Shown here in pieces: positions 1 to 10,360 of a stretch of DNA of 62,000 bases. Within the stretch, counting starts at the first letter, position 1; every line of letters starts with the position of its first letter. Source of the DNA: Gnetum montanum (Eukaryota > Streptophyta > Gnetopsida > Gnetales > Gnetaceae). The notes beneath the pieces are model-generated. The model ran no database searches. It was not told the DNA's origin and saw only the letters and a program-made list of their open reading frames with translations. A program made the translations under genes and the position numbers. The stretch is taken from NCBI GenBank assembly GCA_015680685.1, contig MNCI01000852.1, positions 1 to 62,000 on the forward strand, read 5' to 3'.

Positions 1-153
1 TAAGTCCACCTGTTCCATGAAATGGTAAAAATGTGCCAACAATCACCACCTCATGTTCCTTACACTCCTCCTTACTCTCAATATTCTCATCCTTCACCTT
101 CTTCTACATCGCCACCAATTGTAGTAGAAGGTTTTGCTTCATAGCACCAACCA

Positions 154-681
154 ATGAACATTACTTGTGTTGCTACTATCAATAGCAGTGGGGGTCCTCC
201 ACAACATCGAAAGCATCCTTTCTTTAGGCACGGTGATAGAAAGAGACAACATGGTTCTAAAACCACTATATCCTCCAACTCAATACAAGCCCAACACTAT
301 GATGCACCTTCCTCTTCAAACTCAATGTCTCTTGTTACCTTCGCCATGCCACCAATTAACACTCCAACAACCACATGGCCCAAAGAAGATAACAACGTGG
401 GAAGACATATCGATTCTTGCATACCACCTTACAATCATGGGTGCCATAGTGGATCAACTTCTTATCACATGACCATATCTTACAATCTTCTCCACTATGC
501 CTACTTTAATCAAGTGTTTGAACCTCAATTTGGATACATTCTTGCCACCATGCCAAAATACACCTGGTGGTTTGGATATGACCAGACACCAATATTTCCA
601 ACATGCATGGATCCAAACTTTCCATTTATTAATTCTTGCCATGATCAAAGGTTTAGTCATGGAGGATACCCCCCATTCTAA
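154..681 (+). pseudogene. Unrecognised ORF of Ath-0, Pro/Ser/Tyr-rich (175 codons)
   Basis: This is an open frame of 175 codons. Similar low-complexity coding (repeated P, S, Y and H) runs upstream from about position 50 and is broken by a stop near 140. The product is rich in Pro, Ser, His, Tyr and aromatic residues. No catalytic motif, signal peptide or membrane segment is evident. It lies upstream of the splice-acceptor-like site at 771 and ends in the box tagtcatggaggatac, which resembles internal polypurine boxes in the other Athila-type copies. In style it resembles the Pro/Tyr-rich linker between the zinc knuckle and protease in those copies, but I could not align it. It may be a diverged piece of that linker or a separate ORF. 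Confidence 0.35.
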
Positions 682-749
682 CAAGAAAAATTAGTAAATG
701 TTTTTCCTTTTCTTCGGTCTTACAATTTTTTGTTTTCTAATTCTTCACT

Positions 750-774
750 GTCAATCTATGTGTGATTACAGATG
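750..774 (+). promoter_or_regulatory. Splice-acceptor-like site before the 3' ORF of Ath-0
   Basis: A T-rich stretch ends in gtgtgattacag directly followed by ATGG. The other Athila-type copies have a matching site in their 3' regions: gtgttgtgtgtacaaATGG in Ath-1 near 6835, gtgttgtatgtgtagATGG in Ath-3 near 46060, and gtgttgtgtgtgcagATG on the minus strand in Ath-2 near 16505. The shared position and shape suggest a conserved acceptor for a spliced 3' transcript. Splicing itself is inferred. Confidence 0.45.
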
Positions 775-1226
775 GTCCCTAAATGAGGATAATAGGGAGG
801 ACCTTATCAAGGTGCATTCAAATGCTCAAGAAGAGGTAGAGGCCAAGGACCTCATGTAGAACATGCAGAATAGGAGGCACAATTGTTCAGCATCCATCAA
901 GAAACCCCTATCACCGCATAATCTAGGTAAGAAAAAGGTGGAGAGGTCAGGGCACCAAAACAAGGACAACAACTCATATTGTCCCTGGAATGTGTTCAAG
1001 CCATTTGGGAAAGGTCCATATCTACTGTAGTGATTGTGGAACTTAATTTTTTGCCTTTTATCAAATTCACCCCTGAACTGGTCAACGATTTACTTAAGGA
1101 ATCTCCACTATGGCCTATCCTCTCGAAGAGTGGAGAATGGTATTTGGGTGAAACCTATCAATTTTAACACAGTAAAGAAGAAGACATCACCATTGATATT
1201 AGTAGGATTTCAGCTGATTTCTCCAC
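772..1226 (+). pseudogene. 3' ORF of Ath-0, part 1 (before Ath-1)
   Basis: The frame starts at the ATG right after the acceptor-like site and runs in one frame to the Ath-1 insertion, then continues at 8018. Stops occur in the first part and at 1165-1167, mostly at codons that could derive from Gln or Trp. After a Gly/Arg-rich start (RRGRGQG near 830) comes a block beginning SLECVQAIWE and containing PFIKFTPELVND. It sits where Athila elements carry their env-position third ORF, downstream of pol. The joined protein would be about 530 residues. Its middle part loosely resembles the putative plant transposon protein domain found in many plant retroelement ORFs. That resemblance is from memory and tentative. 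Confidence 0.45.
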
Positions 1227-1325
1227 TGATAGGACGCGATATCACATGGGCCGCAATATCGCATCGTCCCCTATGATATCGCATACGTGATACCGCAGTC
1301 CGCCATCAGTTCTATAAATAAGAGG
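1227..1325 (+). promoter_or_regulatory. Short U3 promoter with GATATC palindromes and TATA box (Ath-1 5' LTR)
   Basis: Almost the whole U3 is built of GATATC and ATATCGC motifs in both orientations (gcgatatcac, gcaatatcgcatc, atgatatcgcatacg), ending about 20-30 bp before ctataaataagagg. The equivalent block is present at 7203-7295, in Ath-0 (9555-9600), in both LTRs of Ath-2 and, with a different spacing, in both LTRs of Ath-3. It looks like the enhancer or core promoter of the family. Confidence 0.6.
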
Positions 1326-2038
1326 TGGCACTCCCTTGTTTCTCATTCTAGGCCTAGACCATAGTGAAACTCTGGTAGTTTTACCTCTCCAGAGATAGAA
1401 TAATTTCCATGTGCCCGCAATAGGAACTCCAAAGTGAACGGATCTTTATTTGAGCAAATATTGTACCTGAACACAAGTTTGTGTACAGAAATAAAGACGA
1501 ACTGTTGGATAAACCTTGTAGTGCATGGACTAAGCTAATTAGGATTTTAATTACTGTTATTTATTATTTATCATTTAAATGCTTTATTAGTTAATTAAAT
1601 CTCTCTCAACCCTTCTCTCATAGTTAAGTGCATTTAGTACGACCACTTCGAGCACATGCGTTACACTTGGTGATCCCAGTAACGAATAGCGTTTGGTAAC
1701 CAAGGTTGCATTGGTTTAGGGTGTGAATGGTAAGTGGAAATGGATGCTGATGCTAGGTTAATTAAGGCTTAGTTATTTAGTTAAAGTTAGTCAATTAGTC
1801 ACTTCACCTTTACCTCATTAGCATAGGCAATAAAATAGAAAGATATAAAAATCACATACCTCAGAGTTACTTAACCATACAACTGTGACAACTACAAGTA
1901 AGTCTGGGAAGACAATGAATGATTAACCTTAAGTGTTCCATAAGGTGTGTAGGCACTTAGTCTATGGATTTTGACTAGATCACACGTGTAACGCTCATAT
2001 TCGTATGGTTGAGTGTAGGGGTACCTCGTCACTCATCA
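1227..2038 (+). repeat. 5' LTR of Ath-1 (812 bp)
   Basis: It begins tgataggacgcg and ends ctcatca, directly followed by the primer binding site. TATA box at 1312-1320 (ctataaata). AATAAA at about 1490. The U3 is very short (about 110 bp) and the U5 is more than 500 bp. Confidence 0.92.
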
Positions 2039-2058
2039 TTGGCACTGTTGCTGGGGAC
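2039..2058 (+). promoter_or_regulatory. Primer binding site of Ath-1, tRNA-Asp type
   Basis: The sequence ttggcactgttgctgggg directly follows the LTR. The 3' end of plant tRNA-Asp is complementary to TGGCGCCGTTGCCGGGG. The mismatches here are G-to-A or C-to-T changes at former CpG or CpC sites. Ath-2 keeps TGGTGCCGTTGCTGGGG, closer to the original. Athila elements commonly use this primer. Confidence 0.85.
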
Positions 2059-2180
2059 CAAGTGTTTGTGCGCTAAGTAGAACATAGAAAATTATCCACA
2101 TCTTTGGGAGCTTAAACGAACCCTTAGGGTTAATTAAAAAAATTATATAATGGTTAAACATCACACCAAATTAAACTAAG

Positions 2181-5100
2181 ATGTCTTATTCTCATAAGAG
2201 CACTTCACCACCTCGGGATCATACAAGAAACAGTCGGCAGTCTAACATACATAACCGTGAACCACCAGTTCCTCAACAACATCGAGTAGTGTATACTCAT
2301 CATGATGAGTATATACCTGATTTCACCTTTATCCTCCATCAGGATGAACAACTACGATGGAGAGACTTGCAAGGTAACATAGTGTTACCTCCAAATCGTT
2401 CAGTCCCAAACATGCTCCTTCGTGCTCTTGCACAGATAGGCATGACACAACTATATGTTGAATATGTTGTAGGTGATTTAGACACAAGGGATTATCATCC
2501 CACAAAAGCACAACATTTAAGGAACTTATGGCAAGAGAGCCACCATACATTGTTGAAGGGCAAAGGGGTCCCACACGTCCTAAGAGAAATTGGAGATGGT
2601 GAATCAGTTATAACAGGTTCTCTATCGAATGATGTTCCCCCTCCTAACAATGGTGAGGAGGTGGGGTATCAGAACCTATGCTCCATGATGCACAACCCTG
2701 GTTCTGATCCCCATGAACATCAACTGTTCACTGAGGGAACAAAAACACATGACAAGGATGGGCATTCAAAACATCATCACGATCAGGGCCATGGCCACCG
2801 AAGAGAAGGTAAGAAACATCGTCATGACGATGGTTCTCCTTCTTCTTCCCCTTCATCACATCATTCATCCTCTCCTTCCACATCAAGGCATAGCCACAAA
2901 GAGCATAATGGTGAGGATAAGGGTAAACAAGATGAAAGACCTCAACGAGAGAGTCGAGAGAGAGAACAAGGGCATTCACGAGAATCAAAGCATAGAAGGG
3001 AAAGTAGGGAACCACGTAGGCATCATAGACGTCATGAGAGAGATGACCATGATGAACCCCTACTAGTAACTTGAAGTATGCTGGACATTATGAAGGCTGT
3101 GAGAATATCTACAAGGCATCAAAAAGATAGCCGGATCAAGCACTTAGACATAAACAATATCCCACAGTTTGAAGGGGGATATAATGCTAATTTTCAAAAT
3201 CATTTATAGGAATTCCACGATGCCTGCGCCTTGTAGAACATAGAGAACGAGTGGCAAAAATTAAAGTTGTTTCCTAGGACACTCGTAAAAGAAGCAAAGA
3301 GTTGGTACCAATCCTTAGAACCGAAAACCATTAGGAGGTGAAGTATGATGTTAGAACTATTCAATGATAAATACCAAACGTACTCCATAGTGTCCAACTT
3401 GCGTAAGTAGATCCAAGGATGGAAGTAGGGTACTCATGAACCCTTGGATGCTATCATGGACCAATACTATGCATTGTTACATCATTGCCTGGGCCATGGT
3501 TACGCACAACGGGATCAACTCCACCACCTTGTAGATGGGCTAAGACACGCAACTAGGAGAACCCTTGGGACATATGCCCAAGGGAGATTATCTGAACTTA
3601 GATCCCATGAAATTCATCGATTGTTGGAGCAAGTAGCTAAAGAAGAAGGGGAGCTACGGAAAAGAGAGAGCATGGAAGAATATAACCGCGATCCTTCCCT
3701 CCGAAAGAGGGGAGTGAGATTTTGTGATGAGGAGGATGAGTCACCACTTGAAGAGTTGGTGAATAGAAAAAATTTGCTGCTTCAAAAGCTAACAATAGAA
3801 GTATCAGCTAAGGTAGATGAAATATGGAGCTCCTTAGATAGTAAAATTGAAACTGTCCTAAAAATCGTAGAGGAATCTAAGAAGGAATGAAGTAGTGATG
3901 ATGATAAGAAAAAACGAAGAGATTCAGGCCATGCACGTAACAAGGGTAAGGGAAAAATGACTATCACTGATGAGGTTGTGGATTCTAACATAGACAATGA
4001 CAGTGGATGTGAAATCTACCAATATGACCATCCTAAGGGATGTTGCCTCATAATCTCACATCTACAAGAGTTTGGGGTGTATGCACTTAACCCAAGACTT
4101 AACCAACGATAAGCACCTTGAAGGTTACCTTATCCCCAAGGTAACCCAAGATAATTCCACTAACCGTTAACGTATTATCCAAGTGGAACTTCACCACAAC
4201 CCATCAGGAAAAACTAGTAGTGGCAATACCCACAGTCATGGTGGATGCCACTGCCTAGGAAACAATACCCTTACCAGCAACCAGATCCTTATGGCTATTA
4301 CGTGTAGCAGCCGATTTCTCCAAGTAACTCTATGGGTCACGCAACCCCACAACGTCACTACCAAGTTTGGGAGTATTTTAGGAATTCTTATCCTACATAA
4401 GACACATCACATCCATACCATCCTCCAAATCCATCCATCACTCTTACATCGGTAGTTCCACTACCACCTGCTCCAACAATGCAAGGGGAACTCCCAACTC
4501 AACCACAACAACACATTGCTACGAGAGTTGTAAATCTTCAACTTGTTACTGGTTCTAACAACCATAAAAAGAGAAAATATTTCTTCAGAACCAAAATCCT
4601 AGACAAGCTCTCACAACCACAAGCGATTGAGTCTATGCACACTCCAACAAATAAAGCTTCAGAGCTCCCTTCAAACCAACAACAGCACTTAACACATACA
4701 ATTATGTTAACACATACCGTAACTGACTGGATAAAGTTGGGCCACCTTTCCAAGAAACTCTCTAACCCTGGGAGTCCCTTAATCTATCTACAAGTTGCTG
4801 GGAATGAACCTCATAAGGCTCTTCTTAACTCAGGTTCCGGAGTCAACTTAATCTCACAAGAAATGTATAAAGCCTGGAACCTGCCTCCACTCAAGAAGAG
4901 AAATATTCAACTAGAACTAGCTGACCAGTCCATCACCATTCCCTTGGGATTGATGGAGGACATTGTTACCATTATGTGTGGTTGGTCATACCCAACTGAT
5001 TTCTTGGTGATAGAAATCAATAGTAACAGGGGGGACTTCCCAATAATAATGGAAAGGGCATGGCTGAGTACAATAGACGTGTGCCTAGGGATCCATGATC

Positions 5101-5291
5101 TTTCCTTGGAGATATCTAAGGTAAAAATTTATGGAAAGATCGAGAAGAAGAAAGTTCCGTGCATCACATATAGTGACTCAGAGGGTGATAACATGGAGGA
5201 ATGCACAAAATCTCCTTCATGCAACTGGTGTGTCCAAGAAACACAGATACAAAGGTGCCCACCACACAACAAGAGAACACCCAGTGGTTGA
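2181..5291 (+). pseudogene. gag-pro: gag-protease polyprotein of Ath-1 (one frame, many stops)
   Basis: ATG at 2181. The same frame runs to 5291 (about 1037 codons) with no frameshift but about a dozen stops, for example at 3072, 3207 and 3888. Order: an N-terminal module with DEYIPDFTFILHQDEQ (residues about 45-60), a His/Arg/Ser/Asp-rich region (about 180-295), a capsid-like retrotransposon gag domain (codons for WYQSLE and DQYYALLHHC, about 300-480), a zinc knuckle at 4008-4046 with the second Cys changed to Tyr (CEIYQYDH), a Pro/Tyr-rich linker, then an aspartic protease. The protease active site reads LLNSGSGVNLIS near 4830, so the catalytic Asp is Asn. ILG-like DFPIIMERAWLS follows near 5035. 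No RT follows. Confidence 0.9.
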
Positions 5292-5459
5292 CAGCTGATT
5301 AAGAGTGCAGCCCACCAACATGCATGGAACAAACTGGGGGAACAACTCATGCCCACAATGAAGGTATAGATACATTGGAATATGAGTGTCGTCGACTTCC
5401 ATCCCTTAATCTAAAAACATCAATTGGGAGAAGTTGGACACTTCTAAAAAATTCAAATA

Positions 5460-7188
5460 GGTGTTCATTATTTTGGATCCCTCCATTTCCATTCAGTCAT
5501 GGGGGAGATGGCCATCTATGTTGCTCATTTGAGGCCCTCAGTTCTTTTAAGTTTTTATTTTACACATTTTTTGTTTTACAATTTCTTTAAATTTTCTTAT
5601 TTTTATTTTACAACATCGTTATACTTTTTCATTTTGTGTGTGTATGTGTGCATGTTATCCATCTTGTAAGTTTGTCACCCAATAAGTGCTCTTAATGATG
5701 GTATTAACTGTTTTCCTATTGATTACTAATGTTTGGTTTTTACCTCTAATTTATGATGTTGATACTAAGGTATGGTTATTTTGATATGACAGGTAATGAG
5801 TCCACTTCATGCATACATCCACAAAAATGCTATGGTCTCTCTTGGCTTAGAACTATACAATCCCTTTTTCAATAATAAGAACTCTAACAAATCGGTAACT
5901 AGGCACTTCTCAAACTAAGGAAGGACTCTAGGATTGAAAAGGGTGTGACTTCAAGGGAACTTGATGCATTTGTGTTGGCCATTCTCTTGGGTTCTTGCAT
6001 ATTTTCTTCTTGAGGTTTCTTACCGCTTCGACGTTACCCAATTATCGGGAAGCTGAGCTAATAAAAGTAAGAAGTCTTTGCATGGTGTGGTTCTCACACA
6101 TAAACACATAAAACACAAAAAAAAATAGTGAGAATTCAAAGCACACCCCTTAGAAAAAATAATCATTTGGGCTACAAGCACTGGTTATGGAACTAAAATA
6201 AACATATTCCCTCTAACTAAGGTCCTTCTCACTTCCCATTCTCTCCTCCTTCATTTCGTCAGAATGGTGGTGGCTCTTTGGTGAAGGCATCCTTGTTACC
6301 TCAAGAGGATGGATTGGTCGAATGCATTAATGCAAAGTCACTGGATGTGGTTTNGGTTAAGACTTTAACTCTTGTTCCAAATGACATTCCTAGAGCCTAC
6401 AGACTCTTCGAATGTGGGTTTTTCAGGGCATTAAGGGCATGAGCCTGCTCTGGGGAGGACCCACTGACATTCCTATTTGGTGCACTAGGTAACTTCTTTC
6501 CCTTAACATTTTTGCAATCCACTTTATTTTGTTCATTTCCATCTTGACATCCATTTCATCGATGTTATAGTTGTCTCTTTTTCTCCATCTTTCTTTTTCT
6601 TTTTCTTTCTCCATTCTATCGCTACTGAAGGTTCACTCTTAGTCATGGGGGTCCTGGTCCAATTTTTTTGATTTTCTCCTAACCCCTACACCTTCGGTAG
6701 TCATCACTATTATATTTCTAGATCCGTATCAGCCATACCACAACCCAGCCAATGAACCTTACACCGAAGCAAGCTATTAATTGCATTATGATTCATTTAC
6801 CCTTGCTAATATGAGACTGTGTTGTGTGTACAAATGGCAACCATGCAACAACGGATTGGATCTAGAGGAAACACTTGGAATGAATCGATGCGGAATTAGC
6901 TATGCAAGGAGCAAGATCGATGGCATGCTTATGGATTGACAATGAAAGGCACAACCTTGGCGTTGGTAGCAGCAGACTTCTTCTCTCTTTTCTCTTCTCT
7001 CTCAGCTACCAAATATGACCTGATGTCAATGTATAAGGTGTTCACTCTTGTTGTCGTGAACACCAGTTTTGTTGTGTCTTGTAATGATGATCCGTTCACA
7101 TGTCATCCCATTCACCATTAGTTCCATTCAATCAATAATTCCATACCTTCCCAATATTTTGTAAGGAACTCAAGGATGAGTTTTTATT
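5460..7188 (+). other. 3' untranslated region of Ath-1
   Basis: This 1.7 kb region lies between the deletion junction and the polypurine tract and aligns in order with the region after integrase in Ath-3 (44386-46437) and, inverted, with Ath-2 (about 16152-18150). It contains two extra polypurine-like boxes, tcagtcatgggggagatgg at 5493 and agtcatgggggtcctgg at about 6641, T-rich tracts, a GT-rich stretch at 5636-5652, and an acceptor-like site followed by ATGGCAACC near 6837. From that ATG a frame of about 95 codons with one early stop runs to 7121. In Ath-2 and Ath-3 the frame is not kept, so it may be a remnant of a 3' ORF. One undetermined base is at about 6354. Confidence 0.7.
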
Positions 7189-7202
7189 CAGTCATGGGGG
7201 TA
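7189..7202 (+). promoter_or_regulatory. Polypurine tract of Ath-1
   Basis: The sequence cagtcatgggggta abuts the TGATG of the 3' LTR. It is the third copy of the catggggg box in the 3' region of this element. Confidence 0.85.
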
Positions 7203-8012
7203 TGATGGGCCGCAATATCGCATCAGCTGTGATATCGCATCCCTTGCGATATCACATATGTGATATCGCGATCCACCGCCAGTTCTATAAATAAGAGGTG
7301 GCACTCCCTTGTTTCTCATTCTAGGCCTAGACCATAGTGAAACTCTAGCAGTTTTACCTCTCTAGAGATAGAATAATTTCCATGTGCCCACAATAGGAAC
7401 TCCAAAGTAAACGGATCTTTATTTGAGCAAATATTGTACCTAAACACAAGTTTGTGTACGACAATAAAGATGAACTGTTGGATAAACCTTGCAGTGCATG
7501 GACTAAGCTAATTAGGATTTTGATTACTGTTATTTATTGTTTATCATTTAAATGCTTTATTAGCTAATTAAATCTCTCTCAACTCTTCTCTCATAGTTAA
7601 GTGCATTCAGTACGACCACTTCGAGCACGTGCGTTACACTTGGTGATCCTAGTAACAAATAGCATTTGGTAACCAAGGTTGCATTGGTTAAAGGTGTGAA
7701 TGGTAAGTGGGAATGGATGTTGATGCCAAGTTAATTAAGGCTTAATTAGTTAATTAAAGTTATTTAATTAGTCTCTGCAGCTTTACCTCATTAGCATAAG
7801 TGATAAAATAGAAAAGATATAAAAATCACATACCTCAGACTTACTTAACCATACAACCATGACAACTATAAGTAAGTCTGGGAGGATAACGAATGATTAA
7901 TCTTAAGTGTTCCATAAGGCGTGTAGGCACTTAGTCTATGGAGTTCGACTAGATCATGCGTGTAACGCTCGTATTCGTATGGTTGAGTGTAGGGGTACCT
8001 CACCACTCATCA
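7203..8012 (+). repeat. 3' LTR of Ath-1 (810 bp)
   Basis: It begins tgatgggccgcaatatcg and ends cactcatca. TATA at 7285-7293, AATAAA at about 7461. It is followed by the duplication tccac. It aligns with 1227-2038 along its length with scattered transitions. Confidence 0.92.
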
Positions 8013-8017
8013 TCCAC

Positions 8018-9360
8018 AAAGGCCATTGCAGATGTTCTAAATATTTCAAATACATGGCCTAAAGTTTCTCATTTGTACACTCGCTCTAATGCAAATGTAA
8101 GAAAGGTATGGTTAAAAAGGGAATCCAGCAAAGAAGACAAGACATATGGAGAACTAACCCTTGAAAAGAGAATTTACTTTAAAATTGACACCTATCATAT
8201 TTTTCCAATGAAGGGGTTAAATAGAATTTCTACCTATGTGGCCAGAGGAAGTGCAATTTTGATGCACAAGGTTGATGCCAATTTGCCACATTTGTATTTA
8301 ACAAAAATATTGAGGTGGTTTGAAGAATGAAAGATAAGAAAGTTCGCACTGCCCTTTCCATGTCTAATCAAGAAGCTGTGCTAGCATGCTATAATTTTTG
8401 GGTACACTAATGACATCCACAAAAAAGCTCAAAATGCTTCATATGCTAAATTACTTAAGCCACCAACATGAAGAAAAGAAGTTGGTAAGATGTTGGAGCC
8501 TGAACAAGAATAGATGGTTGGGCCCACTACACCTCAAATGATAGGGCCTAGCCAATTTCTAGACATAAGGCTCATCTAATAACAAGAAGTATGACTTAGC
8601 ACATAGCCGACAGGCTAGTAGGACCAGCATTTGCCACTGTTGCTACAAGATTATCGACCATAGATGAGCCATCTCAAGGCCATCATAGAGACAGTTAGTT
8701 GGGAAAGTAGGGATGAGGCCAATCTCTTTAAGGTGATCAATGAAGCTGTATAGCCCACCATATCAATCGATCTTGCAAGGGGTGAGGTCTCAATACAAAC
8801 AGAAGGAGGGGAATCACATTGCTCATAAAAAATCTCTAGAATGTTGCATCATTCCAAGTATAATTAGAAACTAGTGAAGGTGCCATAGCGATGGTTATGC
8901 AACACTAGGATGTAGTTGGAGTAGTAGAGGTGGTCACAGACCACATCAAAGAATTATTTAACATCCTTGTTGTGCCATCGGCGGATTTCATGAGAGCACA
9001 TGATGCTCAAGTTCTAGTCGGTACCTCAATGACTCCTGTAGAACATGAGGATGCTCTAGATCACTTGCTACAAATAGGACAAGTAATGATGTCCTTGTTT
9101 GACATCCCCCAAGATGTCATAGTAGCACAATCAGATCTCATTTCCACCAAAGGAAAGCTAATCATGGCTAAGGTTAGGGCCAAACACGCAAAAGATAAGT
9201 TGCGGAGACTTCAAGAAAAGTGTGTTGCCCTACAAGCTAAATAGCAGGATCCATCCCAACTTGTTACAACCGATCAATTAGAATCATTTAGAAGCCTGGA
9301 GCATAGGATAAAAGAAAGAAGCCCATGGAGGAGCCACTGCCACCAAGAACCACATGAGTT
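8018..9360 (+). pseudogene. 3' ORF of Ath-0, part 2 (after Ath-1)
   Basis: This continues the frame from 1226 once Ath-1 and one copy of TCCAC are removed, through the block NISNTWPKVSHLY to a stop at 8328-8330. The same frame then runs on through ALPFPCLIKKLC and beyond, with TAG and TGA stops. From 8930 to 9244 there is a 104-codon open stretch with a charged, coiled-coil-like C-terminal half. The order of hydrophobic and charged blocks, and a motif like ALP-x-P followed by a Lys-rich segment, loosely resemble the putative plant transposon protein domain of plant retroelements. I cannot confirm the family. From 9361 to 9522 is untranslated 3' sequence. Confidence 0.45.
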
Positions 9361-9522
9361 CTAAAAAATTTTGTATTTTTTGTTGGTGTCCAAATTTTGT
9401 TTTGTCTAGTCCCATACTTTAGCATGAAATAATCCATAGTCATTCAATAATCCCATACCTATGCATTGTGTAATCAAATGAACTTGTTCCTCATTTTGTT
9501 TAACTTAAGAACAAGTTTTTAT

Positions 9523-9537
9523 TCAATCATGGGGGTA
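9523..9537 (+). promoter_or_regulatory. Polypurine tract of Ath-0
   Basis: The string tcaatcatgggggta lies immediately before the TGATG that opens the 3' LTR. The same catgggggta string precedes the 3' LTRs of Ath-1 and Ath-3. It would prime plus-strand DNA synthesis. Confidence 0.8.
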
Positions 9538-10360
9538 TGATGAATTGTAGTTTCCCAAGTCCCGATATCGTATACATGATATCATGATTCCTTTTTTGAC
9601 CTATAAATATAACACTCAAGTGCACAAGGAGGAGTCAATAGGAGTCTTAAGTCTTTTGGGGTTGAGTCTTTTGTTAGTTTTTAGTTAGTTTTTGGTTCTT
9701 TTCCCAAGTGCATGCCCATAATGTAATGCTTGTAATTGTATGAAACCTTTGTTTGAGTGTGATGTACTTAGACACACACACAATCAGCAATAAAGATCAA
9801 GATTACTTCAGCATTGCAACATTCACTTATCTTTTATTTTTTTTAATTATTTATCACTTATTGTTGTTTTCTTAGTTAATATTTCTTTTGTTATCATTTA
9901 CTATTCCTATTATTAATGTGGAATGAGTATGTCTTAGTCACTAACACTTAAGTATAATTACATGGTAACCCAGTAGCATATCAAGTAGTGCTTCGAGTGA
10001 TGTGTGCTTGGTAATCCCAGAAGTAATACACGAAGTCCAAGATGCGTACGAATGACTAGGGATGGATGCTAATCGCACTTTGGCTAGCTTAGATCTTCTT
10101 TCCTATTTATTATTAGCTTAATTAAGTTATTTCTCATTGTCTTTAGTAGTAGCATAGTAGTAGAAACCACATCATATACCTCACTTTGAACTAAACCATA
10201 CGAGACAAAGAAAATACTAGTCCAGGTGGGAAGGTAGCGAACTGCGATCAACGTATAACTATCTAGGTGCCACAATTAGTCAATCTGCAGAGTTTGATTA
10301 GATCATGCGTACATGCTCATATTTGTATGGTTGAGTGTAGGGATACCTCACCGCTCATCA
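9538..10360 (+). repeat. 3' LTR of Ath-0 (823 bp)
   Basis: It begins TGATGAATTG after the polypurine tract and ends CTCATCA, giving TGATG/CATCA terminal inverted repeats. A TATA box (cctataaatata) lies at about 9600, only about 65 bp into the LTR. An AATAAA is near 9790 (gcaataaagatc). The U3 start has the shared GATATC-rich palindromes. The 5 bp after it are tcaac, which should match the 5' flank outside the window. Confidence 0.85.

Larger units (their letters stand above)
1227..8012 (+). mobile_element. Ath-1: Athila-type gag-PR deletion derivative, complete with both LTRs
   Basis: Length is 6786 bp, bounded by LTRs at 1227-2038 and 7203-8012 and flanked by the perfect 5-bp duplication TCCAC (1222-1226 and 8013-8017). 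It has a primer binding site, a gag-protease frame, a 1.7 kb 3' untranslated region and a polypurine tract. RT, RNase H and integrase are absent. Around 5450-5466 the sequence jumps from the post-protease linker to the region that follows integrase in Ath-3, which amounts to about 2.9 kb missing. Over about 240 bp compared by eye, the two LTRs differ at roughly 11 positions, nearly all transitions, which suggests an old insertion. It needs enzymes in trans. Confidence 0.92.
1..10360 (+). mobile_element. Ath-0: 3' part of an Athila-like LTR retrotransposon, split by Ath-1
   Basis: The window opens inside this element. Its 3' LTR is at 9538-10360 and its polypurine tract at about 9523-9537. Ath-1 (1227-8012) interrupts it, with the target duplication TCCAC at 1222-1226 and 8013-8017. 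Removing Ath-1 and one TCCAC rejoins an open frame across the junction. The LTR has the same TGATG...CATCA ends and the same 3' terminal block (gagtgtaggg then tacctcac) as the Athila-type LTRs elsewhere in the window, so it belongs to that group. The part seen holds an unrecognised ORF, a splice-acceptor-like site, a long 3' ORF and the 3' end. The gag, pol and 5' LTR would lie left of the window. I did not see them. Confidence 0.8.

Noticed and set aside
772-9360. Host gene disrupted by a retrotransposon
   Set aside because: The frame is bounded downstream by a family polypurine tract and LTR, and upstream by an acceptor-like site shared with other Athila-type copies, so it belongs to Ath-0.
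9800-10360. Solo LTR
   Set aside because: The polypurine tract and internal sequence lie directly before it, so it is the 3' LTR of Ath-0.
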